63,242 nucleotides of DNA from Phenylobacterium sp. (GCF_030693625.1 NZ_JAUYAF010000085.1:1-63242), one strand, 5' to 3'. Counted from the first letter of the stretch, positions 1-9,303 are shown. The notes: generated by a model not told the origin, from the letters alone. Translations and numbers: made by a program.

Positions 1-773
1 TGACCCTTGAACAGCTCCGAGGCCGGTGCGTGGCCGATGGCGATGAACACACCGTCGGCGTCCAGGGCCTGGGTCGCACCGGTGCTGACGTTCTTCAGCT
101 TCACGCCGGTGACGCCCAGGGGGTCGGTATCGCCGGTCACCTCATCGAGGACATGTTCCCAGATCACCTCAATCTTGGGGTGGTTGAACAGGCGCTCCTG
201 GAGGATTTTCTCGGCCCGGAACTCGGTCTTGCGATGCACCACTGTGACCTTGGCGGCGAAGTTGGTGAGGAACAGGGCTTCCTCGACCGCGGTGTTGCCC
301 CCGCCCACCACCACCACGTTCTTGCCGCGATAGAAGAAGCCGTCGCAGGTGGCGCAGGCCGAGACGCCGAAGCCCTGGAATTTCTGCTCGGTCTCTAGCC
401 CCAGCCATTTGGCCTGGGCGCCGGTGGCGATGATCAGGGTCTCAGCCAGCCAGACCTCGCCGCTGTCGGTGGTCAGCCGGAAGGGCCGCTGCGACAGGTC
501 GGCGGTCAACACGATGTCGTTGATGATCTCGGTGCCCACATGCTCGGCCTGGGCCTGCATCTGCTCCATCAGCCAGGGGCCCTGGATGACGACGGCGAAG
601 CCCGGATAGTTTTCCACCTCGGTGGTGATGGTCAGCTGGCCGCCGGGCTGGATGCCCTGGATCAGCACGGGCTTGAGCAGGGCGCGGGCGGCGTAGATAG
701 CGGCGGTGTAGCCGGCCGGGCCGGAACCGACGATCAGGCAGCGGGTGGTGCGGGGGGCTTTGGTCTCGGACAT
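1..773 (-). CDS. trxB: Thioredoxin reductase, C-terminus beyond left edge
   Basis: Thioredoxin-disulfide reductase: a cytosolic FAD flavoenzyme that passes electrons from NADPH to thioredoxin. About 257 codons are present and the frame stays open at base 1, so the C-terminus lies outside the window (the usual length is about 320). Seen: an N-terminal FAD-binding GSGPAG motif just after a short leader, the redox-active CATC followed by DG at about residues 140-143, and a downstream GGGNTA NADPH-binding motif. The ATG at 771-773 is the only reasonable start. It is divergent from the transporter at 971. The family assignment is very secure because CATC lies between the two nucleotide-binding motifs. 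Confidence 0.95.
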   Translation of the reverse strand, partial: MSETKAPRTTRCLIVGSGPAGYTAAIYAARALLKPVLIQGIQPGGQLTITTEVENYPGFAVVIQGPWLMEQMQAQAEHVGTEIINDIVLTADLSQRPFRLTTDSGEVWLAETLIIATGAQAKWLGLETEQKFQGFGVSACATCDGFFYRGKNVVVVGGGNTAVEEALFLTNFAAKVTVVHRKTEFRAEKILQERLFNHPKIEVIWEHVLDEVTGDTDPLGVTGVKLKNVSTGATQALDADGVFIAIGHAPASELFKG

Positions 774-970
774 GTGGCCTATGTAGGTGAGATTCCGCGC
801 CAGCGCACCCTGGCGAGGGCGATCTAGCTTTCGCAGAAACATCCCCGCAACATGACGCAACGACATGTTGCTGAAAACGCCAGGGGCGCAGATCCCTGGG
901 CGCCAATAATTGACTTGGTCTGACCGCCGGATTCTGGCGCAATCTGGCCAAGCATAAGGAGGAACGCCTA

Positions 971-2494
971 GTGACCGACGTCGCAGCCCAACGGCCGGCC
1001 CTGACCCTACCCATCAAGCTGGCCTATGGCTTCGGGACCGTCGCGTTCGGGGTGAAGACCCAGCTGATGGGTCTGTTGCTGCTTTACTACAATCAGATCG
1101 TCGGCCTGCCGCCGCACTGGGTCAGCATCGGCCTGGCGGTGACCATCTTCTTCGACGCCCTCTGGGACCCCTTTGTCGGCCAGATTTCCGACAACTGGCG
1201 CTCCCGCCTGGGGCGCCGCCACCCCTTCATGTATTTCGCCGCCCTGCCGTCGGCCATCACCCTGGTGGCCCTGTTCAACCCGCCCCAGGGCTGGTCCGAT
1301 GGCGCCATCACCGCCTACATGATCGTCATGGTGATCGCAGCCAAGGCGACCATCAGCCTCTATGAGGTGCCGGCCACGGCCCTGACGCCCGAGCTGGCGC
1401 CGGCCTACCACGACCGCACTCAACTGCTGACCTTCCGCTACTTCTTCGCCATCTTCGCCAGCAGCGCGGCGGCGGTCATGGGCTGGGTGGTGTTCCTCAA
1501 GGACACGGTGGGTCCGAACGGCGAGAAGATCCGCGGGCAGCTCAATCCGGACGGCTACGGGCCCTACGCCCTGGTGGTCGGCGGCCTGATGATCTTCTCC
1601 ATCCTGGTGGCCTGCCTGGCGACCCAGAGGTTCATCCCCTTCCTGCACAAGCCGGCGGCCCGCAGCATCAGCGTCCTGGACGTGGTCAAGGAAATGCTGG
1701 TGACCATGTCCAACCGCAACTTCCTGGTGGTGTCGCTCTCCGCCCTCTTCGTGGGGGTCGGGGCGGGGCTCAGCAACGGGCTGAACATCTATTTCCAGAC
1801 CTACTTCTGGGGCATGGGCTCGGCCAATCTGGCCTTCATCGTGGCCGGGACCATGCTGGGCAGCCTGCTGGCCCTGATCCTCGCGCCCCTGGTCTCGCGC
1901 ATCTACGGCAAGAAGCGGGCCTGCGCGATCCTGATGGGGCTGGCTCTGGTGACGTCTCTGACTCCCATCTCCCTGCGCCTGCTGGGGATCATCCCCCAGG
2001 ACATGAACGGCACCGGCAGCCTGACCGGCATCCTGTTGCTGGACCGCACCCTCTACGGCGCCTTCGCCACGGCGGCGGCCATCCTCACCGCCTCGATGAT
2101 CGCCGACGTGGTGGAGGAGTCTCAACTCGCCACCGGCCGCCGGTCGGAGGGCCTGCTGCTCTCGGCTGACAACGTCCTGCAGAAGGTCGCCGGCTCGGTG
2201 GCCAGCATCATCCCGGGCTTCCTGCTGCTGTGGGTGGGCATGCCCGAGAAGGCCAAGCCGGAGAGCCTGGACCCGTCCGTCATGACCAACCTGGCCCTGC
2301 TGTACCTGCCGGCCACGGCGCTGTTCGCCCTGATGGCCATCAGCGCCATCATGTTCTACCGCCTCGACCGCGCCGGCCACGAAGCCAACCTCGCCAAGCT
2401 GGAGGAGGTCGCCGCTCTGGGCGCGGTGGTGGCCGAGACGGGCGGCGGCATCGACGGGTCAGACCTGGCGGCGCCGGGGGCCAAGCCGGTCTAG
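971..2494 (+). CDS. GPH-family sugar:cation symporter (MFS)
   Basis: Predicted 12-helix inner-membrane symporter of the glycoside-pentoside-hexuronide (MelB-like) family, probably taking up a glycoside with H+ or Na+. The GTG start at 971 is supported by an AAGGAGG ribosome site 9 bases upstream. Seen: the loop after helix 2 has the family signature WDPFVGQISD followed by a basic GRR stretch at about residues 67-85, and hydrophobic segments fill the 507 residues. It sits alone, divergent from trxB, with no sugar-catabolic neighbour, so the substrate cannot be read from context. A stem-loop follows the stop. Family confident, substrate unknown. Confidence 0.85.
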   Translation: MTDVAAQRPALTLPIKLAYGFGTVAFGVKTQLMGLLLLYYNQIVGLPPHWVSIGLAVTIFFDALWDPFVGQISDNWRSRLGRRHPFMYFAALPSAITLVALFNPPQGWSDGAITAYMIVMVIAAKATISLYEVPATALTPELAPAYHDRTQLLTFRYFFAIFASSAAAVMGWVVFLKDTVGPNGEKIRGQLNPDGYGPYALVVGGLMIFSILVACLATQRFIPFLHKPAARSISVLDVVKEMLVTMSNRNFLVVSLSALFVGVGAGLSNGLNIYFQTYFWGMGSANLAFIVAGTMLGSLLALILAPLVSRIYGKKRACAILMGLALVTSLTPISLRLLGIIPQDMNGTGSLTGILLLDRTLYGAFATAAAILTASMIADVVEESQLATGRRSEGLLLSADNVLQKVAGSVASIIPGFLLLWVGMPEKAKPESLDPSVMTNLALLYLPATALFALMAISAIMFYRLDRAGHEANLAKLEEVAALGAVVAETGGGIDGSDLAAPGAKPV

Positions 2495-2502
2495 GGAGCG
2501 GC

Positions 2503-2554
2503 GCCCGACGGCTGACCCCGGCGTTCGCTTAACGCCTGCTTCAGCGCGTCGGGC
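2503..2554 (+). terminator. Nested stem-loop after the symporter gene
   Basis: Outer 8-bp arms GCCCGACG (2503-2510) and CGTCGGGC (2547-2554) enclose an inner hairpin, GGCGTT (2520-2525) with AACGCC (2531-2536). It starts nine bases past the transporter stop and ends before the pseI start at 2587. There is no T tract, so it may be a weak terminator or an mRNA 3'-end stabiliser. Confidence 0.3.
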
Positions 2555-2586
2555 TAGGGTTGGGTGTTCATCCTGCTTGGTCGCCC

Positions 2587-3642
2587 ATGCCTGACGCCCC
2601 CCACATCGAGATCGCCGGCCGTCGGATCGGGGCGGACCACGAGCCCTACGTGATCTGCGAGCTGTCGGGAAACCACAACGGCAGCCTGGACCGGGCGCTG
2701 TCCATGATCGACGCGGCGGCCGACACTGGCTGCGACGCCATCAAGATCCAGACCTATACCGCCGACACCATCACGATGGATGTCGACCGGCCGGAGTTCA
2801 AAATCCATGGCGGCCTGTGGGACGGGCGCAGCCTGCATGAGCTCTACCAGGAGGCCCAGACCCCCTATGAGTGGCACGCCGCCCTGTTTGAGCGGGCCGC
2901 CCGGCGCGGGGTGCCCCTGTTCTCCAGCCCCTTCGACGAGAGCGCGGTGGACCTGCTGGAGGGCCTGGGAGCCCCGGCCTTCAAGATCGCCTCCTTCGAG
3001 GCCGTGGACCTGCCGCTGATCGCCTATGCGGCGGCCAGGGGCAAACCGCTGATCATCTCCACCGGCATGGCCAACCTGGCCGAGATGACCGCCGCCCGCG
3101 ACACCGCGCTCGCCGCCGGCGCGCCCGGCGTGGTGATGCTCCACTGCGTCTCCAGCTACCCGGCCGCGCTCAAGGACGCCAATGTCCGTACCGTGGCCGA
3201 CATGGCCAGCCGCTTCGACAGCCCCATCGGCCTCTCCGACCACACCCACGGCACGGCGGCCTCGGTGGCCGCCATCGCGCTCGGCGCCTGCGTCATCGAG
3301 AAGCATTTCACCCTGGCCCGCGCCGACGGCGGGCCGGACGCCGCCTTCAGCCTGGAGCCCGTGGAATTCACGGCCCTGGTGCGCGACTGCAAGGACGCCT
3401 GGACGGCGCTGGGCCGCGCCCACTACGACCTGCTGGGCTCGGAAAAGGCCAACCGTCAGTTCCGCCGCTCGCTCTACATCAGCGCCGACGTTAAGGCCGG
3501 CGAGGTCCTGACGCGGGCCAATGTCCGCTCGATCCGGCCCGGAAATGGCCTGCCACCGGCCGAACTGGCCAAGGTCCTGGGCAAACCCGCGGCGCGGAAT
3601 CTCAGCCGTGGCGAACCCCTGGCCTGGGACATGCTGGGTTAG
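2587..3642 (+). CDS. pseI: Pseudaminic acid synthase
   Basis: NeuB-type aldolase that condenses 6-deoxy-AltdiNAc with phosphoenolpyruvate to make pseudaminic acid, the sugar used on flagellins in Caulobacterales (family knowledge). Seen: CELSGNHNG near the N-terminus, AIKIQTYTADT and FSSPFDESAV in the NeuB barrel, KPLIISTGMA, an IGLSDHT loop, and a C-terminal SAF-like antifreeze domain (from about residue 285, with ANVRSIRPGNGL). The ATG at 2587 gives 351 residues, normal for PseI; a TTG 27 bases upstream is in frame but adds only nine unconserved residues. pseG lies 1.4 kb away on the other strand, which favours pseudaminic over sialic acid. Confidence 0.88.
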   Translation: MPDAPHIEIAGRRIGADHEPYVICELSGNHNGSLDRALSMIDAAADTGCDAIKIQTYTADTITMDVDRPEFKIHGGLWDGRSLHELYQEAQTPYEWHAALFERAARRGVPLFSSPFDESAVDLLEGLGAPAFKIASFEAVDLPLIAYAAARGKPLIISTGMANLAEMTAARDTALAAGAPGVVMLHCVSSYPAALKDANVRTVADMASRFDSPIGLSDHTHGTAASVAAIALGACVIEKHFTLARADGGPDAAFSLEPVEFTALVRDCKDAWTALGRAHYDLLGSEKANRQFRRSLYISADVKAGEVLTRANVRSIRPGNGLPPAELAKVLGKPAARNLSRGEPLAWDMLG

Positions 3643-3652
3643 ATATATCTAA
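3639..3652. repeat. 14-bp perfect AT-rich palindrome
   Basis: TTAGATATATCTAA is perfectly symmetrical, overlaps the pseI stop codon (3640-3642) and lies between two convergent genes. It stands out in this GC-rich sequence. There is no T tract and no promoter context, so its role is unknown. Confidence 0.5.
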
Positions 3653-3690
3653 ATGGCGGGGCAGGCAACGACTGCAGGCGGCGCCCAAAC

Positions 3691-4977
3691 CTAGGCGGCG
3701 ATGGCCTCGGAGGCCTCGATGTCCAGGGCCTGGGCCAGCGACTTGGAGATCTCCGACAGCGAGGCGGTCTGGGTCTGGGCTTCCCAGGCGCCGGCGATGA
3801 AGTTGGCGCCCTGGTGCTTGGCCAGGGCGGTGTGCAGGCCCGACAGCTTGCGCGCGGCGTCCAGGGAGTGCTGGGCCCAGCGGGGTTCGACCTGGATCGA
3901 GACGGTCTCATCCAGGTGCAGCGACGCGCCGCCGAAGCCGCCCATCAGCCTGTGAACCTCGCGGCGCAACTCGCTGTCGGAGACCTCCGACACGCATTCC
4001 GCCGAGAGCAGGGCCTGGCCCCGGCACTCATAGAGGTGCACCCGGAACACCGATCCCTCGGCGGTGAAGTTGCGGACATGGAAGGGCAGGGGGCCGGCGT
4101 AGCGGGCCTTGAAGATGTAGCTCGTCAGGCTCTTGGCGAGGCGCTTGGGAGGCTCCAGGTCGAGCGGGGCGAACAGCGGCGACGGATCGGCCGCCCAGAC
4201 CAAGATGTCACCGGCCTCGCGGGCCGCGAAGGCCTGCTGCGGCGACAGGAAGGAGGCGGTCTGGATGGTCACGCCCAACCGTTCCAGGGCGCTCTGGCAG
4301 CGCATGAAGAAGGTCTGGAAACCGCCGGAGGGCAGGCTGGCCGTCTGGTTCTGCAACCGGCCCCACAGGGCGCGGGGAATGCCGTAGAGGCCGTCATAGA
4401 CCGGGTCGGACTTCTTGGCCCGGGCTAGGTCGCAGGTCTCGATATCGGTCGCATAAACCCGTTTTACGCCCAGCGGGATGGCCGCGCCGGCGTCGACTTC
4501 GTCCAGCCAGGCGCCCAGGACCCACTGGCAATAGCGGGTCAGAGGACCTGAAATATCATGAGGATAGGCGCGGATCCTGTCGGCCAGACTGTCGCCGGTC
4601 ACCGGGGTGAGATCCAGCGTGCGGGTGCGCAGGGCCGGGCCTTCGAAGTCATGGGTGAAGGCCAGGTCGCCGCCCGGCGCGGGGCTGACCGAGCCGAAGC
4701 GGTTCTCGAAATCCTCGAAGACCAGGCCGTTGGCTTCCAGCAGGCTACGGGTCGGATCGCCCTGCGGTCCGAAGTGGCGGCGGTCGGCGCGCAACTCCAG
4801 GCCATGGTCGCGGCGCGGCCAGGCGGTCCCGCCCAGCTGATCGAACCGCTCATGGAGTTCGATGTCGCGGCAACCGAGGCGATGGGCCTCGAAGGCGGCC
4901 AGAATTCCCGTGAGCCCGCCGCCGATGATGCGGACCGTCGGGGCCTTGGAGCCCCGGATAACACCAAGCTGTCGCAT
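3691..4977 (-). CDS. FAD/NAD(P)-binding protein in the pse locus
   Basis: A 428-residue protein with an N-terminal Rossmann dinucleotide site (IIGGGLTGILAAFEA at about residues 17-31, an acidic strand end IELHER, then LGG), as in amine-oxidase or UDP-galactopyranose-mutase-like flavoproteins. No recognisable catalytic domain follows, and I cannot assign a substrate. It lies between pseI (convergent) and pseG (upstream on the same strand, 74-base gap), so a role in synthesis or transfer of flagellar pseudaminic acid is possible but inferred only from position. The first ATG at 4977 is used. It could also be a general oxidoreductase. Confidence 0.7.
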   Translation of the reverse strand: MRQLGVIRGSKAPTVRIIGGGLTGILAAFEAHRLGCRDIELHERFDQLGGTAWPRRDHGLELRADRRHFGPQGDPTRSLLEANGLVFEDFENRFGSVSPAPGGDLAFTHDFEGPALRTRTLDLTPVTGDSLADRIRAYPHDISGPLTRYCQWVLGAWLDEVDAGAAIPLGVKRVYATDIETCDLARAKKSDPVYDGLYGIPRALWGRLQNQTASLPSGGFQTFFMRCQSALERLGVTIQTASFLSPQQAFAAREAGDILVWAADPSPLFAPLDLEPPKRLAKSLTSYIFKARYAGPLPFHVRNFTAEGSVFRVHLYECRGQALLSAECVSEVSDSELRREVHRLMGGFGGASLHLDETVSIQVEPRWAQHSLDAARKLSGLHTALAKHQGANFIAGAWEAQTQTASLSEISKSLAQALDIEASEAIAA

Positions 4978-5051
4978 GCCGACTGTCTTACGAGCGCGTT
5001 CGGCGCCCTCCCCGTTTCCGCCAACCTAGGCCATAGGGTGCGAAAGGACCG

Positions 5052-6113
5052 TTAAGGTTGCGGGCCCTGCGGGTGAGGCAGGCTGTCGCGGGTGGCGATG
5101 AGCTTCAGGAAGGTCTCCGCGGCCCGGCCTGCGCCCAGGCCGTCGCAGATCGCCGCGCTGGCGGCGGAGAGCCGGGCGCGAAGCGCCGCGTCGGTCAGCA
5201 GGCGTACGATGGCGCGATCCAGGCGGGCGTCCAGGTCATCGGCGCGGGCGTCGACCACCAGGGCGGCCTCGCGTTCGGCCATGGCGTCGGCCGCGCCCTG
5301 CTGGTTCTGGGCCAGCACCAGCATGGCCGAAGGCAGCCCCAGCACGCAGCGCTCCCAGACGCTCGACCCGGCCGCCCCGATGGCGATGTCGGCGTTGAGG
5401 ATGAGGTTGGCCATGTCCTGGCTGTCGACGTGCAGGGTCATGCGCGGGTCCCGGCTGGCGATCTTGGTCAGGCCCGGCAGGCTGGGCGCGCCGGCGCCCA
5501 GGACGACATCCAGGGTCACGTCGTTGAGGCGCATCCGCAGGCGCTCCACCACCCGTGCGGTGATCGCGCCGACGTCGGTGAGGCCGAGCGTCACCAGCAC
5601 GCGGCGGACCCCGCCGCCCCTGCGGGCCAGGGCGGCGTTGCGCAGGTGGGCGAACTCCGGACGCACGGGAGCGAACTCCGGGCCCAGCAGCAGCTGGGCG
5701 TCGGTCAGCAGGGCGTAGTCGCTCGGCTGGCGGCCCGGGCCGGAGTCCAGCACCAGGTTGGCGGCCAGGGGACGGTCGGCCAGGTCGTCGATCACCAGGG
5801 TCGTGCGGCCCCTGGCCAGGGCCTCGTGATGCTCGCGGCCCAGGCCGTAGTGATCGAAGACCACGGCGTCGAAGCGCACGCCGGTCAGGGCGTCGGCGAT
5901 GTGGTCGGGGTCGAGGCCGGTGGCCTCCTCGCGCACGATCTCCGGACCGAAGACCTCCAGCAGGGCGGCCACCGCCGGGGTGCAGGCGAAGGCGCAGTCG
6001 GCGCCCCGCTCGCCCAGGGCGCGGGCGAGCGTGATGCAGCGCATCACGTGGCCGCCACCGACTTCGGGGCCGGCGTTGGCGACAAACAGGATCCGGGGAC
6101 GGACGGGAATCAT
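5052..6113 (-). CDS. pseG: PseG-type UDP-sugar hydrolase
   Basis: Predicted UDP-2,4-diacetamido-2,4,6-trideoxy-altropyranose hydrolase, the step that releases the free sugar used by PseI (family knowledge). Caulobacter relatives carry it as a flm gene for flagellin glycosylation. Seen: the N-terminal GGGHVMRC motif at about residues 18-25 (the family's G-x-GHxMR), VVFDHYG, VIDDLADR, and a GT-B-like C-terminal half with IGAAGSSVWERCVLGLPS (about residues 247-264). Length is 353; bacterial PseG is about 280-360. The upstream SDR is 66 bases away and may be a separate unit. Confidence 0.85.
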   Translation of the reverse strand: MIPVRPRILFVANAGPEVGGGHVMRCITLARALGERGADCAFACTPAVAALLEVFGPEIVREEATGLDPDHIADALTGVRFDAVVFDHYGLGREHHEALARGRTTLVIDDLADRPLAANLVLDSGPGRQPSDYALLTDAQLLLGPEFAPVRPEFAHLRNAALARRGGGVRRVLVTLGLTDVGAITARVVERLRMRLNDVTLDVVLGAGAPSLPGLTKIASRDPRMTLHVDSQDMANLILNADIAIGAAGSSVWERCVLGLPSAMLVLAQNQQGAADAMAEREAALVVDARADDLDARLDRAIVRLLTDAALRARLSAASAAICDGLGAGRAAETFLKLIATRDSLPHPQGPQP

Positions 6114-6179
6114 CTCCCGTGCATGGAAGGCCGAAAGCGGCGCGCTGGGAAGGCGGCTCTGCAGCGCACCTGTGGAGGA

Positions 6180-6944
6180 TCAGGTCCGGGTGATCGAGAC
6201 GCCACCGTCCACCAGCATGGCCGCCCCGGTCATGAAGCTGGAGGCGTCGGACGCCAGGTAGAGCACCGAGCGGGCGATCTCCTCCGGCTCAGCCAGACGC
6301 TTCAGCGCGTTCAGCCCGGCGATAAAGGCGCGGGCCTCGGGCGTGCTGGCCACCTCACGCCCGGCCGCCGTGTCCGTGCCGCCGGGCAGGATGGCGTTGG
6401 CGCGGACGCCCTGGGTGCCGAACTCCGCAGCGATGACTTGGGTCAGTCCGACCATGCCGGCCTTGCTGGCGGCGTAGGCCGCCATGCCCGGGAAGCCGGC
6501 GGTGTGCCCTACGAAGCTAGAGGTGAAGATGATCGACCCGCCCCCTCGCAGCACCATGGCCGGGATCTGGTGCTTTGCGCAAAGGAAGGCGCTGGTCAGG
6601 TTTGCCTCCAGTGTGGAGCGCCAGCCCTCGGCGGAAATCTCGGGCGCCGGCGCCATCTCTCCCAGGGAGCCTGCATTGTTGAAGGCGATGTCCAGTCCGC
6701 CGAAGCGGGCTGTGGCGGTCTCCACCAGGGCGCGGGCCAGAGCCTCGTCGCGAACGTCGCCAGGAACGGAGACCGCCTCGCCGCCCAGCCGCGCGATGTC
6801 CTCCACCAAGGCTGCGAGCTCCGGCGCGCGCCGGGCCGTGACGACCAGTTTCGCGCCTTCACGAGCGAACAGCCGGGCGACCGCCTCACCGATCCCTGAA
6901 CTCGCGCCGGTGACGATGGCGACCTTGTTGCTGAGCACGGCCAT
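6180..6944 (-). CDS. SDR-family oxidoreductase
   Basis: Classical short-chain dehydrogenase/reductase of 254 residues. Seen: TGASSGIG cofactor loop at 13-20, NNAG at about 89-92, catalytic Ser before YAASK at about residue 157, and PGG after the last beta strand. The residues after beta-2 (ARR) suggest NADP(H) rather than NAD(H). The substrate cannot be told from sequence or neighbours. It is followed by pseG after 66 bases on the same strand. Confidence 0.85.
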   Translation of the reverse strand: MAVLSNKVAIVTGASSGIGEAVARLFAREGAKLVVTARRAPELAALVEDIARLGGEAVSVPGDVRDEALARALVETATARFGGLDIAFNNAGSLGEMAPAPEISAEGWRSTLEANLTSAFLCAKHQIPAMVLRGGGSIIFTSSFVGHTAGFPGMAAYAASKAGMVGLTQVIAAEFGTQGVRANAILPGGTDTAAGREVASTPEARAFIAGLNALKRLAEPEEIARSVLYLASDASSFMTGAAMLVDGGVSITRT

Positions 6945-7040
6945 GAGATGTCCTCCGATAGCGGCAGGCCAAAGCGGCCCGCCGAGGCGGTGGTCATAGG
7001 GGCCGGCGCGCTCAGGGTCTGGCGGTCGCCGGACCCCGCA

Positions 7041-7505
7041 TCAGGCGTTCGCGGCCTCGATGGCGGCGTCCAGGGCGTCGCGGAAGATCACGAAGAACAG
7101 CTCCGGATCACCTGGATCGAGGTTCTCCACCATGCCCGAGACCTTGTAGCCGCGCGCCACGAGCAGGGTGCGCATGGGTTGATTGGATTCGTTGCAGGAG
7201 ACGAACATCCGGTCGCCTTCGAACTGGCCTTCGATATTGGCCATCAGCGCGCCCGCCACGCCTCGGCGCAGGTAGCGCTCGGCGGTGCAGATGCGCTCCA
7301 GGAAGGGGTGGCCAAAGAACTCCGCCATCACCGCGTAGCCGGCGATCTCGTCGTCCAGCACCAGGACGCGGACATCCATGCCCCGATCGCCGGCCAGGGC
7401 CTTGCTCACATAGTCGTGGCGGCGCTCTTCGCGCCTTGCGACGGGATCGAATTCCAGGATGGCGGCCAGGTCGCCGGGGTTGGCCGGGCGGATCGCTACG
7501 CTCAT
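7041..7505 (-). CDS. GNAT-family N-acetyltransferase
   Basis: A 154-residue single-domain acetyltransferase. Seen: the N-terminal IRPANPGDLAAI start typical of GNATs, and an acetyl-CoA pyrophosphate loop (RYLRRGVAGALM, about residues 78-89) close to the R/Q-x-x-G-x-G/A consensus. The C-terminal SCNESNQPMRTLLVARGY matches the usual motif B region. Its start overlaps the stop of the ELM1-like gene by four bases (ATGA), so the two are translationally coupled. It could act on a sugar or protein amine; it is not clearly a PseH. Confidence 0.75.
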   Translation of the reverse strand: MSVAIRPANPGDLAAILEFDPVARREERRHDYVSKALAGDRGMDVRVLVLDDEIAGYAVMAEFFGHPFLERICTAERYLRRGVAGALMANIEGQFEGDRMFVSCNESNQPMRTLLVARGYKVSGMVENLDPGDPELFFVIFRDALDAAIEAANA

Positions 7506-8494
7506 GCCGGGGCTCGCTCATCATAGCGGCGCAGCACCTCGACGGCGGCGCGATCGGTTTCGGCCAGCGGCGGATACTTCCAGCGGTGGAAGGCGCCGCC
7601 GAACGGCCGAGCGGCGCCGAGGCGCTCGAGGTCTTCGTGGAACAGGCGGAACTTGAGGCTGTCGCCGTCCATCTTGAGGATGAAGACCGGCTTGCCGGTG
7701 CTGGCCGCGTCGGTGGCCATGTTGGTGGAGTCCTCGGTCACCAGGATGTAGTCGGCCGCGGCCAGGAAGGCGAAGTAGGGATTCTCGCCCTCGCCATCCC
7801 AGATGATCCCCGGAATGTGCCGCAGTCGCGCCGTCAGCAGGGCGCGGGCCGCGTCGGGTGTGCGGCGCGAGAAACTCACCATGACCGATCCGCCTTCCTG
7901 CACGACGGGCAACTCGATCTCATGGGCCAGGGAGGCGGCGCGCTCGACCGACAGGTTGTGCGCCTTGGACCTGCCGCCGATCACCACGGCGACGCGGGGG
8001 CGGGGCAGGGCGTCGATCTGTTTCTTGAAGCGCGCCAGCTCGGCCTTCAGCCGCTTGGCGTTGACGCCATTGGGCGAGCCGGTGATCGGGAACACGTTGT
8101 CGCCCTGCAGCCGGTCGTGCTTGGGGGGGATCACCAGGTCAAACAGACTGGTGGGCATGCGGGGGTCCTGAGTCTGGACCACGAAGGTGGCGTTCTTGGT
8201 CCAGGCCTTCAGGCGGATGGAGAGCGGCAGGGTGGCGCGGCCCGCGGCCAGCCAGATGTCGGGCCAGGGCGGGCCGATACCAGTGTCGGGCTTCAGGGTC
8301 TTGAGCGGCAGGGGGTTCAGCCACCAGGGCAGGCGGCCGATGCGGCCCTTCCAGGCGACGCGCTTGATCACGACCTGCGCCTTGCGCCTGGCGGCGATGG
8401 CGTTGGCCAGTCCCACGACCTGGCTCTCCATGCCCGCTCGTCCGTCGGAAACGGCCCAGATGACGAGCGGCGGCGTGTCGGGGGATTTCGCCAA
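7502..8494 (-). CDS. ELM1/DUF1022-family protein
   Basis: A 330-residue member of the family named after mitochondrial ELM1 (PF06258), with a GT-B-like fold in bacteria and no settled function. Seen: N-terminal IWAVSDGRAGMESQ, a central VVIGGRSKAHNLS, and a C-terminal YILVTEDSTNMATDAASTG, a nucleotide-sugar-binding-like motif, followed by GKPVFIL. The C-terminal motif suggests a glycosyltransferase-like role, which is inference. It is coupled to the downstream GNAT by a four-base overlap and sits 88 bases after greA on the same strand. Confidence 0.78.
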   Translation of the reverse strand: MAKSPDTPPLVIWAVSDGRAGMESQVVGLANAIAARRKAQVVIKRVAWKGRIGRLPWWLNPLPLKTLKPDTGIGPPWPDIWLAAGRATLPLSIRLKAWTKNATFVVQTQDPRMPTSLFDLVIPPKHDRLQGDNVFPITGSPNGVNAKRLKAELARFKKQIDALPRPRVAVVIGGRSKAHNLSVERAASLAHEIELPVVQEGGSVMVSFSRRTPDAARALLTARLRHIPGIIWDGEGENPYFAFLAAADYILVTEDSTNMATDAASTGKPVFILKMDGDSLKFRLFHEDLERLGAARPFGGAFHRWKYPPLAETDRAAVEVLRRYDERAPA

Positions 8495-8582
8495 GCTTGC
8501 GGCTTCCGTGCTCAGGCATGAGTCAGGGAGCCGACTCTCGCCAGCTCACCATAGCGACCTTTTCGGCTTGGCTAAGGCCTAG

Positions 8583-9056
8583 CTAAACCCACTCGACCTT
8601 TAGAATCTCGTAGGCCTTGGTGCCACCGGGGGTCGGGACCTCGACGACGTCGCCGGTCTCCTTGCCGATCATCGCACGCGCGATGGGGGAGGCGATGGAG
8701 ATCTTGCCCGCTTTCACGTCGGCTTCGTGCTCACCGACGATCTGATAGCGGGCCTCATCCTCGGTGTCCTCGTCGACGACCGAGACCGTGGCGCCAAACT
8801 TTACCTGACTACCGGAAAGTTTGGAGACGTCGATGACCTGTGCGCGGGCCATCCGATCTTCGATATCGGCGATCTGGCCTTCGATCCAGCCTTGGCGCTC
8901 CTTTGCTGCGTGATACTCAGCGTTTTCCGAGAGATCGCCATGCTGGCGAGCTTCCGAAATGGCCGCGATCACTGCTGGTCGCTCCAGGGTTTTCAAACGC
9001 TTGAGGTCTTCGTCGAGGCCTTGATAGCCTCCGACGGTCATTGGGACTTTTTCCAT
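8583..9056 (-). CDS. greA: Transcription elongation factor GreA
   Basis: Stimulates cleavage of backtracked RNA by RNA polymerase. The 157 residues show the N-terminal coiled coil with the acidic tip [14 protein letters not shown], including Asp41 and Glu44, which reach the polymerase active site. A C-terminal FKBP-like globular domain follows ([16 protein letters not shown], then [16 protein letters not shown]). Length and motifs are fully normal. It is probably first in a leftward unit with the ELM1-like and GNAT genes, unless the 88-base gap holds a separate promoter. Confidence 0.97.
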   Translation of the reverse strand: MEKVPMTVGGYQGLDEDLKRLKTLERPAVIAAISEARQHGDLSENAEYHAAKERQGWIEGQIADIEDRMARAQVIDVSKLSGSQVKFGATVSVVDEDTEDEARYQIVGEHEADVKAGKISIASPIARAMIGKETGDVVEVPTPGGTKAYEILKVEWV

Positions 9057-9303
9057 GGCAGATAGGTAACTCGGGTTCGCCCTTGGGTTTGTGTTCCGGC
9101 CGCGGGCGCAGGCGACCGGGGGGATAGAGGATAGAAGCCGGGCTGTGAAAACTCAAGGGGTGCAATGCAGCAATGTCATTGCGAAGCGCGGCGGATGCCG
9201 GAATGGCCTCCCAAACTCCCCGCCCTTGGGAGGGTTCCATCGGCCGGCGGTGGCTCCGGGCGGGTCGGGCGCCTAGATTGCCCCTGCAACGAGAGACAAG
9301 ACC

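Noticed and set aside
774..970. CCAGGG...CCCTGG inverted arms near 880-898 in the trxB/transporter gap as an operator
   Set aside because: Six-base arms with an eight-base loop occur by chance in this GC content; no regulator gene is adjacent.
5058..6899. A 613-codon open frame antisense to pseG and the SDR gene
   Set aside because: Both minus-strand genes have full family motifs; the antisense is compositionally biased noise.
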